From: Arthrobacter sp. D5-1
GTDB taxonomy: Bacteria; Actinomycetota; Actinomycetes; Actinomycetales; Micrococcaceae
NCBI RefSeq assembly: GCF_017357425.1
Contig: NZ_CP014572.1
Location: 252,013 to 316,012, forward strand
Length of the DNA stretch: 64,000 bases
Reading direction: 5' to 3'
Under the pieces are notes generated by a model. It had not been told where the DNA came from, ran no database searches, and saw only the letters and a program-made list of their open reading frames with translations. A program made the position numbers and the translations under genes. Below, one piece after another: positions 51,934 to 60,567 of the stretch (positions are counted from its first letter, which is position 1; every line of letters starts with the position of its first letter).

Positions 51934-53232
51934 TCAGGCGGCCTTGACGAGGGGGAGTTCGTCCCAGTGGGTGGTGTACCTGGGGGAGAGCATGTCGCGT
52001 TTCATGGACCAGTCCGGCCCGCCCTTGATCCCGGCATGGCCGAGCCCGATGGATCCGCGTCCGTACCGTTTGGCCACGTCTTCGAGCAGGATCCCGATGC
52101 CGCGTTCTTCGTGCGGGTTCTCGAACAGCTCCAGGGGTTTCTGGTTCCCGGACGGGCGAAGGTCGGTGACCATGATCCCGGCCCGGACGTACTTCACACC
52201 CTCATGGACCTGGGGGAGCAGTGCGTGGGCTGCCCGGGTCAGCAACACCGGGTCAGCGGTCGGCATCGGCAGCGCCAGGCAGACCGAGGGAAAGGACCTT
52301 TCGTGCGGGTTGAAGTGCGACGTCGCGGCGAACGCCGTCAGCACTTTCGCTTGCAGGTCGTGTTTGGCCAGGCGTGCCGAGGCCATTTGCGCGTACACGC
52401 TCATGACCTGCCGCAAACCCGCGGTGGTGGTGATCGGGGTGGAGAAGGACCGGGAGAAGATCAGCTGGTCCCGGCCGATCCGTTCCTCTTCCATCGGGAT
52501 ACACGGCGTTCCTTGCAGTTCCAGGACGGTCCGCATCATGACAATAGAGAACTTGTCCCTGATCGCGACCGGGTTCGCCCGGGTCAGGTCCAGAATCGAG
52601 AAGATCCCCATCGCGTTCAAGCGCTTGGTGAGTCTGGTGGCCACACCCCAGATTTCGACCACGGACAGCTTTGCCATCAGCGCTTCGCGCTGCTCAGCAG
52701 GCACTGACTCCCACCGGCACACGCCCCCAAAAGCAGGGTTGTTCTTCGCCCACTTGTTGCACAGCTTTGCCAGCGTTTTCGTCGGCGCGATTCCGACGCA
52801 GACCGGCACGCCGACGTTCCGCCGGCACGCGGCCTTCATCTCACGCCCCAGGGCCAGCAGCTCGTCCGGTTCACCGTTGACTCCAAGGAACGCCTCATCG
52901 ATGGAGTACACCTCAAGCCAGGCCGAATAGCGGCCCAGCAGCTCCATCACCCGGGCCGAGATGTCCCCGTACAGCTCGTAGTTGCTCGACAGGGCCACCA
53001 GACCCCATTCCTTGGCCCTGGGCCGGAGCTTGAACCACGGGTCCCCCATGTCGATGCCGAGGCGTTTTGCCTCGGGGGAGCGGGTGACCGCGCAGCCGTC
53101 GTTGTTGGAGAGCACGATGACCGGTTTACCCTCCAGGGATGGGTTGAAAGCGCGCTCGGCCGAGGCATAAAAGCAGTTCACGTCCACGTGCGCGATTTCC
53201 TGCATCCGGCGCATTACCGCAGGCTTAGACAT
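51934..53232 (-). CDS. umuC: Y-family DNA polymerase UmuC
   Basis: From the ATG at 53232 the 432-residue protein has [13 protein letters not shown] (first catalytic Asp), YSIDEAFL (Asp-Glu pair), a helix-hairpin-helix (about 190-215) and a C-terminal little-finger domain. It copies damaged DNA together with processed UmuD. The longer frame to 53289 overlaps umuD. Plasmid-borne umuDC pairs raise mutation and survival after damage. Confidence 0.92.
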   Translation of the reverse strand: MSKPAVMRRMQEIAHVDVNCFYASAERAFNPSLEGKPVIVLSNNDGCAVTRSPEAKRLGIDMGDPWFKLRPRAKEWGLVALSSNYELYGDISARVMELLGRYSAWLEVYSIDEAFLGVNGEPDELLALGREMKAACRRNVGVPVCVGIAPTKTLAKLCNKWAKNNPAFGGVCRWESVPAEQREALMAKLSVVEIWGVATRLTKRLNAMGIFSILDLTRANPVAIRDKFSIVMMRTVLELQGTPCIPMEEERIGRDQLIFSRSFSTPITTTAGLRQVMSVYAQMASARLAKHDLQAKVLTAFAATSHFNPHERSFPSVCLALPMPTADPVLLTRAAHALLPQVHEGVKYVRAGIMVTDLRPSGNQKPLELFENPHEERGIGILLEDVAKRYGRGSIGLGHAGIKGGPDWSMKRDMLSPRYTTHWDELPLVKAA

Positions 53233-53270
53233 TGACGCCACCGAGTTCCCGTTTAGCGGAAAAGCGCGCA

Positions 53271-53702
53271 TTACACATGGTGCAGGCACCTCGTGGCCAC
53301 GCCCCAGATCGTCAGTTCAGCCAAGGCCGGAACCTCGATTTCGGGGAAGCGTGGGTTGTCGGCCTGCAGGATCACGCCCGAGGGCGTGATCCGCAGTCGC
53401 TTAATCGTCAGTTCCCCGTCGAGGACCGCCACCACCACGGAACCGTCTCTGGGTTCCAGTGCCCGGTTCACCACCAGCTCGTCACCGTCGCTGATGCCAG
53501 CCTGTTCCATGGAATGCCCGGTGACCCGGACGATGAAGGTGCTGGTGACGTCCTTGACCAGGTGTTCGTTGAGGTCGATCCGGCCGTCGAAGTAGTCCTG
53601 GGCGGGCGAGGGATAGCCGGCGGCCACCGCTACCGGTGCCAGCAGAGCTGTCACCAGAGAGAGTCCCGCATCTAACACACGGGGGCCAACTATCACGCCC
53701 AC
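53271..53702 (-). CDS. umuD: UmuD/LexA-type self-cleaving peptidase
   Basis: Starting at the GTG at 53702 gives 143 residues, usual for UmuD. The S24 peptidase catalytic Ser is in [15 protein letters not shown] and the Lys in DGELTIKRL; the cleavage region is [10 protein letters not shown] near the start (YPSPAQDY). A LexA box lies just upstream. It overlaps no gene and sits 38 bp before umuC. Confidence 0.92.
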   Translation of the reverse strand: MGVIVGPRVLDAGLSLVTALLAPVAVAAGYPSPAQDYFDGRIDLNEHLVKDVTSTFIVRVTGHSMEQAGISDGDELVVNRALEPRDGSVVVAVLDGELTIKRLRITPSGVILQADNPRFPEIEVPALAELTIWGVATRCLHHV

Positions 53703-53715
53703 AACACGCCCTTTA

Positions 53716-53731
53716 TTCGAATATATGTTCG
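53716..53731 (-). promoter_or_regulatory. LexA (SOS) box before umuD
   Basis: CGAACATATATTCG on the minus strand (53718-53731) matches the actinobacterial CGAAC-N4-GTTCG box with one change. It lies 15 bp from the umuD start, so damage should induce umuDC. Confidence 0.8.
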
Positions 53732-53876
53732 GGTTAACTGTACTCCAAGGGACCGACGAAATAGCCGTCGGGGGCACCGGGGACGGCTTGCACACCAATA
53801 GGGGACAGCTTTGAGCTGTGCGGAGGGCTCCACCTGCCCCCAGTGGGCACAACCCGTCCACCGCGACTAGGAAGCG

Positions 53877-54893
53877 TTAGCGGTTTTGGAGGTGCGGTGG
53901 GAGTTCGACGTCGACAGGGTCCAGTTCAGGCCTAACGCGTATGTAACCGATGCCATGTCTGAAGGATTTACCGGTCCACGCAACATCGGCAGATATCTCA
54001 ACCACGATCGGTTCCACCAGTGTCAGGTGAACCGGCCCTTTATCTTTGCTGAATCTATTCAGGGAGGTCTCGCTTATCTCTTCCGGCCAGGGATGCCCTG
54101 GCTGTGCCAGGCTGAGCTGGCGGCCCAGCTCACGCCCTACCCGTGTCGAGAGGACCGTGGACCGGCCAACGATCCGCAGCCGCCCATCGACCGGCAAGCC
54201 GACGATGATCGCCTGCGGCTGCGATATTGGCCCGATCACGGCCGCGCAGACCGCATCCAAAGTGCTTTTTGTCTTCAGCTTCAACCAGGAGCGCAGCCCG
54301 GCCGGATAGGGTTCTGATCCGCTCTTGAAGACCAGCCCTTCTACTCCTGTGGCGGGCAGGTCCTTCAACCAGGTCTTGGCCACTTCCATGTCCGTGGTGG
54401 TGGGGGAGAGGTTCAAGGGGGCGGTCCAGTCCCGGGCCAGTTCCTCGAGCAGCTGCCGGCGGCCCGTGAACGGGACGCCCCGGATGTCCTGCCCGGCAAC
54501 GGCCAGCACGTCAAAGGCGGCGAAGGAGGCTGGCAGCTCATGGACCAGGGCGGGCAGAGCCGTCCGGGAGCTGACCATGCGGCGCTGCAGCGCCTCGAAG
54601 TCCAGCCGGTCCCCGTTCCATACGACTGCTTCGCCGTCCAGGACAACGCCGGGCGGTACCTGGACCCGCACCGCTGCGCAGAGATCGGGAAAAATGCGGG
54701 AGAGTTCTTTGCCTTGCCGACTCCACAGAGTCACTCCGTCGGAATCGCTCAGAATGATCGTGCGGAATCCATCCCACTTGGGTTCTGAATATATGAGGCC
54801 GGGCAGCGCCCGCGGGCCGGGGAATGTCTTGACGAGTTTCGCCAGTGCAACAGCCACCGGTGGTTGCAGTTCCCGTGGAATGGACTCGTCCAT
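53877..54893 (-). CDS. ATP-dependent DNA ligase, LigC type
   Basis: The 338-residue protein has the nucleotidyltransferase motif EPKWDGFR with nucleophile Lys39, then LDGEAVVW (motif III), EGLVFK (motif IV) and KLKTKST (motif V), and a C-terminal OB-like domain. This is the layout of the small LigC ligases of actinobacteria used in repair. With umuDC and the SRAP gene it forms a DNA-damage cluster on the replicon. Confidence 0.92.
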   Translation of the reverse strand: MDESIPRELQPPVAVALAKLVKTFPGPRALPGLIYSEPKWDGFRTIILSDSDGVTLWSRQGKELSRIFPDLCAAVRVQVPPGVVLDGEAVVWNGDRLDFEALQRRMVSSRTALPALVHELPASFAAFDVLAVAGQDIRGVPFTGRRQLLEELARDWTAPLNLSPTTTDMEVAKTWLKDLPATGVEGLVFKSGSEPYPAGLRSWLKLKTKSTLDAVCAAVIGPISQPQAIIVGLPVDGRLRIVGRSTVLSTRVGRELGRQLSLAQPGHPWPEEISETSLNRFSKDKGPVHLTLVEPIVVEISADVAWTGKSFRHGIGYIRVRPELDPVDVELPPHLQNR

Positions 54894-55026
54894 GGCCCCA
54901 GCCTAAAGGACCAAGACCAGAACGGACCTTCGCTGCGCTTCGGCCTGTAATAGCTTCTTTTGCCTTACATGTGGCTGGGTTGTTCTCCGTACAAGGCCAC
55001 TGATCGTAGCCGTCCGGGGGCCCGAC

Positions 55027-55114
55027 CCGTCAACCCACGCAACCGGGCAATCCCACGCGGTCGCTGCGCTCCCTTATTTCGCGGGATTCCCCGGTCACTC
55101 TTCGGGGTTGACGG
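55027..55114 (+). ncRNA. Compact, diverged copy of the repeated leader structure
   Basis: CCGTCAACCC (55027-55036) pairs perfectly with GGGTTGACGG (55105-55114). Inside, ACCGGG-AATCC-CGCG (55042-55059) pairs with CGCG-GGATT-CCCGGT (55080-55095), with a loop containing GCGCTCCCTTATTT. The five large leaders have the same plan: CCGTCTAGCCC with GGGTAGACAGG, and an inner stem with a loop ending CTTATTT. Sequence differs but pairing is kept. It lies about 65 bp before the ATG at 55178. Confidence 0.65.
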
Positions 55115-55177
55115 CCCACCCTCGACCGGCTGGATCAGCGGGGGCCTCGCACGGCGGGGCAGGAAGGAGGTGGCTAC

Positions 55178-55327
55178 ATGAGCATCGACGAAGCGATCAA
55201 GCTCGCGACTTCGGTCGTGAGCTTGATGACAGCTGTCATCGCTCTACTCTCCCTGCGGAACGCGCGCTTAAAGAGCAAACGCTCCCGAGCTGCAACTCGG
55301 AAGCGTAAGCGTAAAGCAAGGAAGTAG
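55178..55327 (+). CDS. 49-residue membrane peptide with basic tail
   Basis: GGAAGGAGGTGG is a very strong ribosome-binding site before the ATG. The peptide MSIDEAIKLATSVVSLMTAV continues through one hydrophobic helix into a tail rich in Arg and Lys (RATRKRKRKARK region). Its shape resembles the putative holin-like toxins of Gram-positive bacteria. The hydrophobic peptide, strong SD and structured upstream RNA fit a type I toxin, but this is inferred. Confidence 0.7.
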   Translation: MSIDEAIKLATSVVSLMTAVIALLSLRNARLKSKRSRAATRKRKRKARK

Positions 55328-55342
55328 GTGTAGCTACGAAAC

Positions 55343-55377
55343 CCGGTGGTCGTGACCGCTTCGGTTGCGGCCACCGG
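55343..55377 (+). terminator. GC-rich hairpin after the 49-residue peptide gene
   Basis: CCGGTGG (55343-55349) and CCACCGG (55371-55377) close a long hairpin with further internal pairs and a TTCG-containing centre. It lies 15 bp after the stop. There is no T-run, so it may be a weak terminator or an RNA stabiliser. Confidence 0.5.
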
Positions 55378-55419
55378 CTCCTTCTCAGACTAAGTCCTAC
55401 TCACCGATAAGGAAACCTC

Positions 55420-55527
55420 ATGGAACCACTGGACATCGTGAACTTCGTTCTCTCACTCACAGCACTGGGAGCTTCGATCATGGCGTACCGCGCCAACACA
55501 AAAGTCCCCAAGGAAGACGAAAGCTAA
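55420..55527 (+). CDS. 35-residue membrane peptide
   Basis: AAGGAAA precedes the ATG. MEPLDIVNFVLSLTALGASI is a single hydrophobic helix, followed by MAYRANTKVPKEDES. Like its 49-residue neighbour it resembles small membrane toxins or regulators, but the tail is acidic. The pair may act together. A strong hairpin follows the stop. Confidence 0.65.
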   Translation: MEPLDIVNFVLSLTALGASIMAYRANTKVPKEDES

Positions 55528-55536
55528 CCGGATCCG

Positions 55537-55564
55537 GGGCGGGCTGCCACACGGCGGCCCGCCC
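55537..55564 (+). terminator. Strong hairpin after the 35-residue peptide gene
   Basis: GGGCGGGCTGCC and GGCGGCCCGCCC form a 12-bp stem (one G-T pair) with a four-base loop, ten bases after the stop. It lacks a T-run, as is common for terminators in high-GC actinobacteria. Confidence 0.65.
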
Positions 55565-55611
55565 TACCGGCCCGGGTTGCCTTTGGACTCCGCATGAGCC
55601 TTCCTACGAAG

Positions 55612-55842
55612 TCAGCGGGTTACCAACACAATCGCTATCGCCACTCCAATGAGGACGGCGCCTAGCCCGACAACGACCATGTACCCAGGCTCCGGCCGAC
55701 GCATCAACTTGGTGCCCGTCTTACCAAACCTGGCTTGCTGAGAGCCTTCCATCAATTTGCTGAGCGCTTTGCGCTTTACGACCACGAGAACACCGATAAG
55801 GAAGGCCACTCCCGCAACAACGCTTCCAATGAGTAGCTCCAC
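55612..55842 (-). CDS. Small two-helix membrane protein
   Basis: The 76-residue protein has membrane helices at about 5-22 and 54-74 with a basic loop between (KRKALSKLMEGSQQARFGKTGTKLMRR). It is convergent with the peptide genes. No family is recognised. Confidence 0.55.
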   Translation of the reverse strand: MELLIGSVVAGVAFLIGVLVVVKRKALSKLMEGSQQARFGKTGTKLMRRPEPGYMVVVGLGAVLIGVAIAIVLVTR

Positions 55843-55895
55843 GGTTCAGGTATCCCATCCTAAAGATTGAGGCCAGCCTAGCCCCTGAGGCCACT

Positions 55896-56293
55896 ATGCT
55901 CGCGGGGCTCGCACCCCTTTGGGCGTCCACTCCGCTTCGCTCCGTGGCCGACTGTTGGGCCCGGTCCCGACGTCGCAGAGCTCCGCCGTGCCCGGTCCTG
56001 TGTGTCTACGACGTTTTTTGGCTGCTGTCCTTCGGATTCTATGTGTCCGCTCCACCCCGTCTAGCCCCTCCGCAAGCTCCGGGGCCTGCGGTGCAGGAAA
56101 TGTCCCTACGGCGCTCCTGCGTCGCTTATTTCCTCCGGGAATTTCCCACACCTTGCCCTATGGGTAGACAGGGCTCCGTCGGCCACAGCTCCGCAAGCTT
56201 CGCCAGCAACCAAAAAACAACGGGGGAGGGGAGACCCGCAGCTGGCCAGGTCACACCGCTCCCTCACCAATCCTCTGCAAAGGACACAAAACC
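55896..56293 (+). ncRNA. Repeated structured leader, copy 1
   Basis: This copy of the approximately 400-bp leader ends at the ATG of the 56294 gene. Paired blocks: CCGTCTAGCCC (56057-56067) with GGGTAGACAGG (56162-56172), and GGAAATGTCCC (56096-56106) with GGGAATTTCC (56137-56146). The last 60 bases (GGTCACACCGCTCCCTCACC...AAAGGACACAAAACC) are almost invariant in all five copies. It could be a regulatory RNA, a promoter cassette or both. Confidence 0.7.
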
Positions 56294-56731
56294 ATGAACG
56301 CAATCAGCGTCCAGACGATCACCACCGAGGACACCGGCGAAACCATCCACGATGTGCCCGTCCTCGTGGATTACCACTTGAATGACGGCTACGACTGGAT
56401 GGACGTCATTTCAGAACATGGCTGGGTCGTGATCCCCAGCTGGGGATCTGACGGCTGGGACCTCGGCCAGTGGCCCTACGTCATGGTCGCTGGAACCCGC
56501 ACCGCCGACGCGATCGGAAACCTGTTCGGCATGGCAACCTACTGCGAAGGCGACGTGAAAACGTCGGTCTACCGGACGAAGGCCCGATTCTGGGACGCGA
56601 TCACGGAAGAGGCTTTTTCCCACTGGAAGAACGGGCAAGCCCAAGGCCCGGCAGACCTGCCCGAAGCCGCTGCAGAGCTTCCCAGCCGCTACCGCATCCC
56701 GCCCACGTTCCAACCAGCAGCCGCCGCCTAA
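56294..56731 (+). CDS. Hypothetical protein behind leader copy 1
   Basis: The 145-residue protein is acidic and Trp-rich (DYHLNDGYDWMDVISEHGW, GSDGWDLGQWPYVMVAG), probably a soluble single domain, with a Pro/Ala-rich end. The AAAGGA in the leader serves as ribosome-binding site. It begins a run of three small genes. No family is recognised. Confidence 0.7.
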   Translation: MNAISVQTITTEDTGETIHDVPVLVDYHLNDGYDWMDVISEHGWVVIPSWGSDGWDLGQWPYVMVAGTRTADAIGNLFGMATYCEGDVKTSVYRTKARFWDAITEEAFSHWKNGQAQGPADLPEAAAELPSRYRIPPTFQPAAAA

Positions 56732-56797
56732 CAACCCTCGACTCCTTGCCGGGCGGACCCCCGCCGCCCGGCAAGGCACCAAACCAGCAAAGGACAA

Positions 56798-57079
56798 ATG
56801 ACAATGACCGAAAACCGCAGCATCGCCAACAGCCCGGCCCAAACCGTGGTCTTCCTCGAAACCCTCGCCGCAATCGTGGAGAAATCCCCCGTGGCCTACA
56901 GCAGCGATGGAGCCGAAGACCTCGCCGCGCACATTCGCGGCATGGCTGCAGCCGTCACCACCGAGGCGAATGTGAACCCCGGCGAGCTGACCACCACCCG
57001 GCAATATGCGGCACTGGACTGGCACAACGAAGCCGTGGCCGTCCTGTTCGCCGCAGAACACCGCCCAACCTTCCACTAG
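56798..57079 (+). CDS. Hypothetical 93-residue helical protein
   Basis: CAAAGGACAA precedes the ATG pair (MTMTENRS). The protein is mainly helical (QTVVFLETLAAIVEKSP, AAHIRGMAAAVTTEA) and soluble. It follows the 56294 gene by 66 bp and is probably co-transcribed. No family is recognised. Confidence 0.65.
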   Translation: MTMTENRSIANSPAQTVVFLETLAAIVEKSPVAYSSDGAEDLAAHIRGMAAAVTTEANVNPGELTTTRQYAALDWHNEAVAVLFAAEHRPTFH

Positions 57080-57154
57080 CAGGAACTGAGAACCGCTGTA
57101 CTGCCCGGCCAGAGCCGGGCAGTACAGCGCCCACCACTTCAAAGGAGCCAGCAC

Positions 57155-57505
57155 ATGAGCAACGCCACCACAGCCCCCAAAGGCATCACCGCCCTGATCT
57201 ACCGCGACGCCCTGGGCACGGACTTCTCCAATCAGGGCATTTCCGCCCGCGTCATGGAGGTAACCGTCATCGGCGAGGGCATCGACCCCGTTTTCGAAGC
57301 CACCGAGGAACGGCCCGCCGTCCGGCTCGTCAAAAACGAGAGCCTCCACCGCGAAACCGTGACCCACGCCGAGCCAGTCGCCCCAGACGACGAAACAGCC
57401 CCGTGGTACATGTTCGGCGGCACGTTCATCTTCAGCAGCGACTCACGATTTCGACGCGCAGCCGGACAGTACGGAGCCATCCCGCTCCACGACCGCCGCG
57501 AGTAG
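57155..57505 (+). CDS. Hypothetical 116-residue protein
   Basis: AAAGGAGCC precedes the ATG. The protein is beta-rich (VMEVTVIGEGIDPVFEATEERPAVRLVKN; APWYMFGGTFIFSSDSRF) with no membrane segment. It is the third gene of the run and is followed by repeat module B. No family is recognised. Confidence 0.65.
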   Translation: MSNATTAPKGITALIYRDALGTDFSNQGISARVMEVTVIGEGIDPVFEATEERPAVRLVKNESLHRETVTHAEPVAPDDETAPWYMFGGTFIFSSDSRFRRAAGQYGAIPLHDRRE

Positions 57506-57509
57506 ACCG

Positions 57510-57687
57510 GAGGGTGGGCCGTTCGCCTCGTGTGGGCGGGCGGTCCGCCGCAGGTGGCCGGCTCTGGTGGGTGGTTGCCGGCGGCGGACCGCCGTTCCCG
57601 CCCAGAGCCGGCACTACTCACCGGGTGCGTGCGGCAAACCCTGGCCGGGATTGACCTGGTCGGATCCCCGGTGGCCAGGGAACAAGC
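57510..57687 (+). repeat. Repeat module B, copy 1
   Basis: About 180 bp nearly identical to 61932-62109 and 63228-63406. Its core is a perfect 12-bp inverted repeat GCGGTCCGCCGC / GCGGCGGACCGC with further pairing outward (TGGGCGGG / CCCGCCCA). It always lies between a gene stop and a leader copy, so it may terminate one unit before the next leader starts. Confidence 0.75.
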
Positions 57688-58106
57688 ATGCTCGCGGGGC
57701 TCGCCTTGGTTTCCGCTGCGCTTCAACCAGTTCAAGGGCGGCCTCTCCGCTTCGCTCCGTGGCCGGCTGTTGGGCCCGGTCCCGACGTCGCAGAGCTCCG
57801 CCGTGTCCGGTCCTGTGTGTCTACGACGTTTTTTGGCTGCTGTCCTTCGGATTCTATGTGTCCGCTCCACCCCGTCTAGCCCCTCCGCAGGCTCCGGGGC
57901 CTGCGGTGCAGGAAATGTCCCTACGGCGCTCCTGCGTCGCTTATTTCCTCCGGGAATTTCCCACACCTTGCCCAAGGGTAGACAGGCCTCCGTCGGCCAC
58001 AGCTCCGCAAGCTTCGCCAGCAGCCAAAAAACAACGGGGGAGGAAAGAAAGTAGCTGGCCGGGTCACACCGCTCCCTCACCAATCCTCTGCAAAGGACAC
58101 AAAACC
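57688..58106 (+). ncRNA. Repeated structured leader, copy 2
   Basis: This is the longest copy, with an extra CCAGTTCAAGGG segment shared only with copy 3. CCGTCTAGCCC (57872-57882) pairs with GGGTAGACAGG (57976-57986), and CCGCAGG (57885-57891) pairs with CCTGCGG (57900-57906). It ends at the DUF4192 start codon. Confidence 0.7.
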
Positions 58107-59120
58107 ATGAACGACCGCATTAACATCAGCACCCCGGCCGACATCCTGGCCTACGTCCCCCACATGCTGGGCGAGACCCCCAAGGAATCCTTCGTCCTGA
58201 TCACGATGCAGGGCAACGCACTCGGCGCCACGCTGCGCCTTGATGCCCCGCTCTGCTTCGAACCCAAGGCGTTCGCCCAAACCGTCGTCAGCTACGCAAC
58301 AGCCGACGAAGCGGCAACAGGGACCCTGCTGGTCATCTACACCGACGAGAACACCACGGCCGAACCCCGCCCGTTCTCCGAGCACGTTCAAGCGTTGCGG
58401 ACCGAGCTGAAGACAGCACGGATGCCCCTGCAAGACGCATGGATAGTGACCTCGGAAGTGTGGAGCAACTACCTGTGCACAGACAGCGCTTGCTGCCCCG
58501 AGCGCTCACTGGACGAGATCACCAACAGCACCGGCAACACCGCCTTCATCTACCGGGGAAGCAACGTCACCGGATTCACCACCCCGGAGCCATTCACCGG
58601 CGAGGATGGAGCACGCCAAACGATCGCCGCGCACAAGCCCGACGGATGGCCCGAGGACACCGAAGCACGCCGCACCCAATGGGCTGAACTCCTTGAAAAC
58701 CCCAAAGGACTCACCCACGAGGCCGCGCTGGAACTGGCAGGAGCGTTACAACATCCCATCACCCGGGATTACCTGATGGCGGACATCATCACCAACGCCC
58801 CCGATCAGTTCACCTCCGTGCTGCTCGGTGTGTTCATTGCCCGTCCCGACTGGAACCGCGTGGACACCGCCCAGGAACTTGTCTTCGAGCTGATGAAAGT
58901 CACCCCCGAAGGACAACGCGCCCCGATGCTAAGCGTGATCGGCTGGACGGAATGGCTCAAAGGAAAGTCCAGCTTCGCGGGACGGTATTTCAAGCTCGCA
59001 TTGGAGGACGTCGAGGGCTACCGGTTCGCGGAACTCATGACCGATCTGGTCAGCCGCGGCCTACTCGCTGACTGCGTGCGTGATCCGAAAAAGGCCTATG
59101 CCCGCAAGATAGGCCGCTAA
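58107..59120 (+). CDS. DUF4192-domain protein
   Basis: The 337-residue protein opens with TPADILAYVPHMLGETPKESFVLI, the DUF4192 signature, and includes TDSACCPERS in the middle and a helical repeat-like C-terminal half. DUF4192 proteins are widespread in actinobacterial chromosomes and plasmids with unknown function. The ATG at 58107 is fixed by the leader end; frames running through the leader are rejected. Confidence 0.88.
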   Translation: MNDRINISTPADILAYVPHMLGETPKESFVLITMQGNALGATLRLDAPLCFEPKAFAQTVVSYATADEAATGTLLVIYTDENTTAEPRPFSEHVQALRTELKTARMPLQDAWIVTSEVWSNYLCTDSACCPERSLDEITNSTGNTAFIYRGSNVTGFTTPEPFTGEDGARQTIAAHKPDGWPEDTEARRTQWAELLENPKGLTHEAALELAGALQHPITRDYLMADIITNAPDQFTSVLLGVFIARPDWNRVDTAQELVFELMKVTPEGQRAPMLSVIGWTEWLKGKSSFAGRYFKLALEDVEGYRFAELMTDLVSRGLLADCVRDPKKAYARKIGR

Positions 59121-59318
59121 CCGGATAAGGCCGGACCCCACACCAAGGGTCCGGCCTTAACCGTCGGGATCTCACCCAGGTGCGCGCGGCCTCCCCCGCT
59201 ACGCTCCGCCGGCCGCGATGACGCTGCCGCGGGCGTAGCCACTTTCCAGTGAAACCGCAGGAACAGCCGATACGGTGAAAGGACAAGCAGTCCAACACCC
59301 GAAGGCAGGACCCCTACT

Positions 59319-59471
59319 GTGGCCGATCAGATTCGCATGACCGAGGCAGACACCATTGCCCCCGACGCAAGCCCGGCCGAAGACGTCCTGGAACTGCGCC
59401 TACTCACAGCCGGACCAGTCACGGGACCAGTTGACCGGCCCCTGGAAGACCACCGCCTAGACGAGCTGTGA
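59319..59471 (+). CDS. Hypothetical 50-residue acidic protein
   Basis: A GTG at 59319 is preceded by GAAGGCAGGA. The peptide MADQIRMTEADTIAPDASPA continues to RPLEDHRLDEL and has no hydrophobic segment. A strong terminator follows 50 bp after the stop, supporting a real transcription unit. Confidence 0.6.
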   Translation: MADQIRMTEADTIAPDASPAEDVLELRLLTAGPVTGPVDRPLEDHRLDEL

Positions 59472-59523
59472 AGCACGGCAGCGACCACGCTGCACCTACA
59501 AATTTCTTTTGCAGAGAAAACAG

Positions 59524-59552
59524 AAAGAGCCGGCCCGGTGGGCCGGCTCTTT
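59524..59552 (+). terminator. Rho-independent terminator
   Basis: AAAGAGCCGGCCC and its exact inverse GGGCCGGCTCTTT enclose a three-base loop; the A and T tracts make it work in both directions. It ends the unit with the 50-residue gene and possibly the leftward gene at 59611. Confidence 0.88.
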
Positions 59553-59610
59553 CGTCACATCTACGCAGATTTCTGCTTGACTCACGGCAAGCGAGCCATG
59601 AGTTGGGACG

Positions 59611-60015
59611 CTATCCTCCGACTACATATGTGTGGGTTGTGATTTCATTCTCAATGACTAGCCCAGGTGCGATCGTGTAAGCGCCCTCTGGTTCTCCCGT
59701 CCCATGGTTCTTACCCGCGCAGCCGCAAACACAGTCAGCCACATTGTCGGCATCGGCGTCCCAGCAGGCGCTGACGCACGTTGACCGGGCGTTGCCCTCC
59801 AGCGTCACCTCCACCCGGTCAAACCGCTCCGCAAGCCCATTGATCACGGTTGTAGTGTGGTTGGAAGCTACCGTGAAGATCGGCCTTTCGTACTTAGGCC
59901 TGGTTGCTTCACCACAAATTTCCTTGAGCAACTCGTAGTTTCGGCCTCCACCTTGAAAAGGAAGAGTTATCTGCGTTCGCCCATTCAATGGCCGGTAAAC
60001 CTTCGCGGTGCTCAA
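59611..60015 (-). CDS. Hypothetical protein with Cys-rich centre
   Basis: The 134-residue protein has CVSACWDADADNVADCVCGC (about 80-100), five or six closely spaced cysteines that could hold zinc or an iron-sulfur centre. The N-terminal half is beta-rich. It runs opposite to its neighbours and starts just outside leader copy 3. No family is recognised. Confidence 0.7.
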   Translation of the reverse strand: MSTAKVYRPLNGRTQITLPFQGGGRNYELLKEICGEATRPKYERPIFTVASNHTTTVINGLAERFDRVEVTLEGNARSTCVSACWDADADNVADCVCGCAGKNHGTGEPEGAYTIAPGLVIENEITTHTYVVGG

Positions 60016-60147
60016 TAAATTGCCTTCCCTACGCGCTAGTCCAGCGAACGGACGATGAAAGCAAAAAGTACAAGACCGATAGCCACGGTTTCAACCCGGA
60101 GAACCTGAGACAGCCAACCGCCAGTCTCGTAGCTTCTGCGCGGAGCG

Positions 60148-60567
60148 GGCTCGCGGGGCTCGCCTTGGTTTCCGCTGCGCTTCAACCAGTTCAAGGGCGG
60201 CCTCTCCGCTTCGCTCCGTGGCCGGCTGTTGGGCCCGGTCCCGACGTCGCAGAGCTCCGCCGTGTCCGGTCCTGTGTGTCTACGACGTTTTTTGGCTGCT
60301 GTCCTTCGGATTCTATGTGTCCGCTCCACCCCGTCTAGCCCCTCCGCAGGCTCCGGGGCCTGCGGTGCAGGAAATGTCCCTACGGCGCTCCTGCGTCGCT
60401 TATTTCCTCCGGGAATTTCCCACACCTTGCCCTATGGGTAGACAGGGCTCCGTCGGCCGCCGAGCAAGCAAGCTTGCCAGCAACCAAAAAACAACGGGGG
60501 AGGGGAGACCCGCAGCTGGCCAGGTCACACCGCTCCGTCACCAATCCTCTGCAAAGGACCCAAAACC
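60148..60567 (+). ncRNA. Repeated structured leader, copy 3
   Basis: Nearly identical to copy 2 for most of its length. CCGTCTAGCCC (60331-60341) pairs with GGGTAGACAGG (60436-60446). It ends at the ATG of the DprA-like gene and is not preceded by module B; instead the leftward gene at 59611 starts just upstream. Confidence 0.7.

Noticed and set aside
57232..58083. Long leftward frames through the leader repeats, with similar predicted proteins in every copy (RRTAAKKRRRHTG pattern)
   Set aside because: They track repeated DNA, have no start signals, cover neighbouring genes and module B, and the paired stems explain the conservation better. I cannot fully exclude a coding role.
57567..58106. 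Rightward frame extending the DUF4192 gene upstream through the leader
   Set aside because: DUF4192 similarity starts at 58107, where all leaders end; the upstream part is repeat sequence.
59160..59230. Seventh leader copy
   Set aside because: Only a short GCGGCCTCCCCCGCTACGCTCCG segment resembles the start of the leader; the conserved stems are missing.
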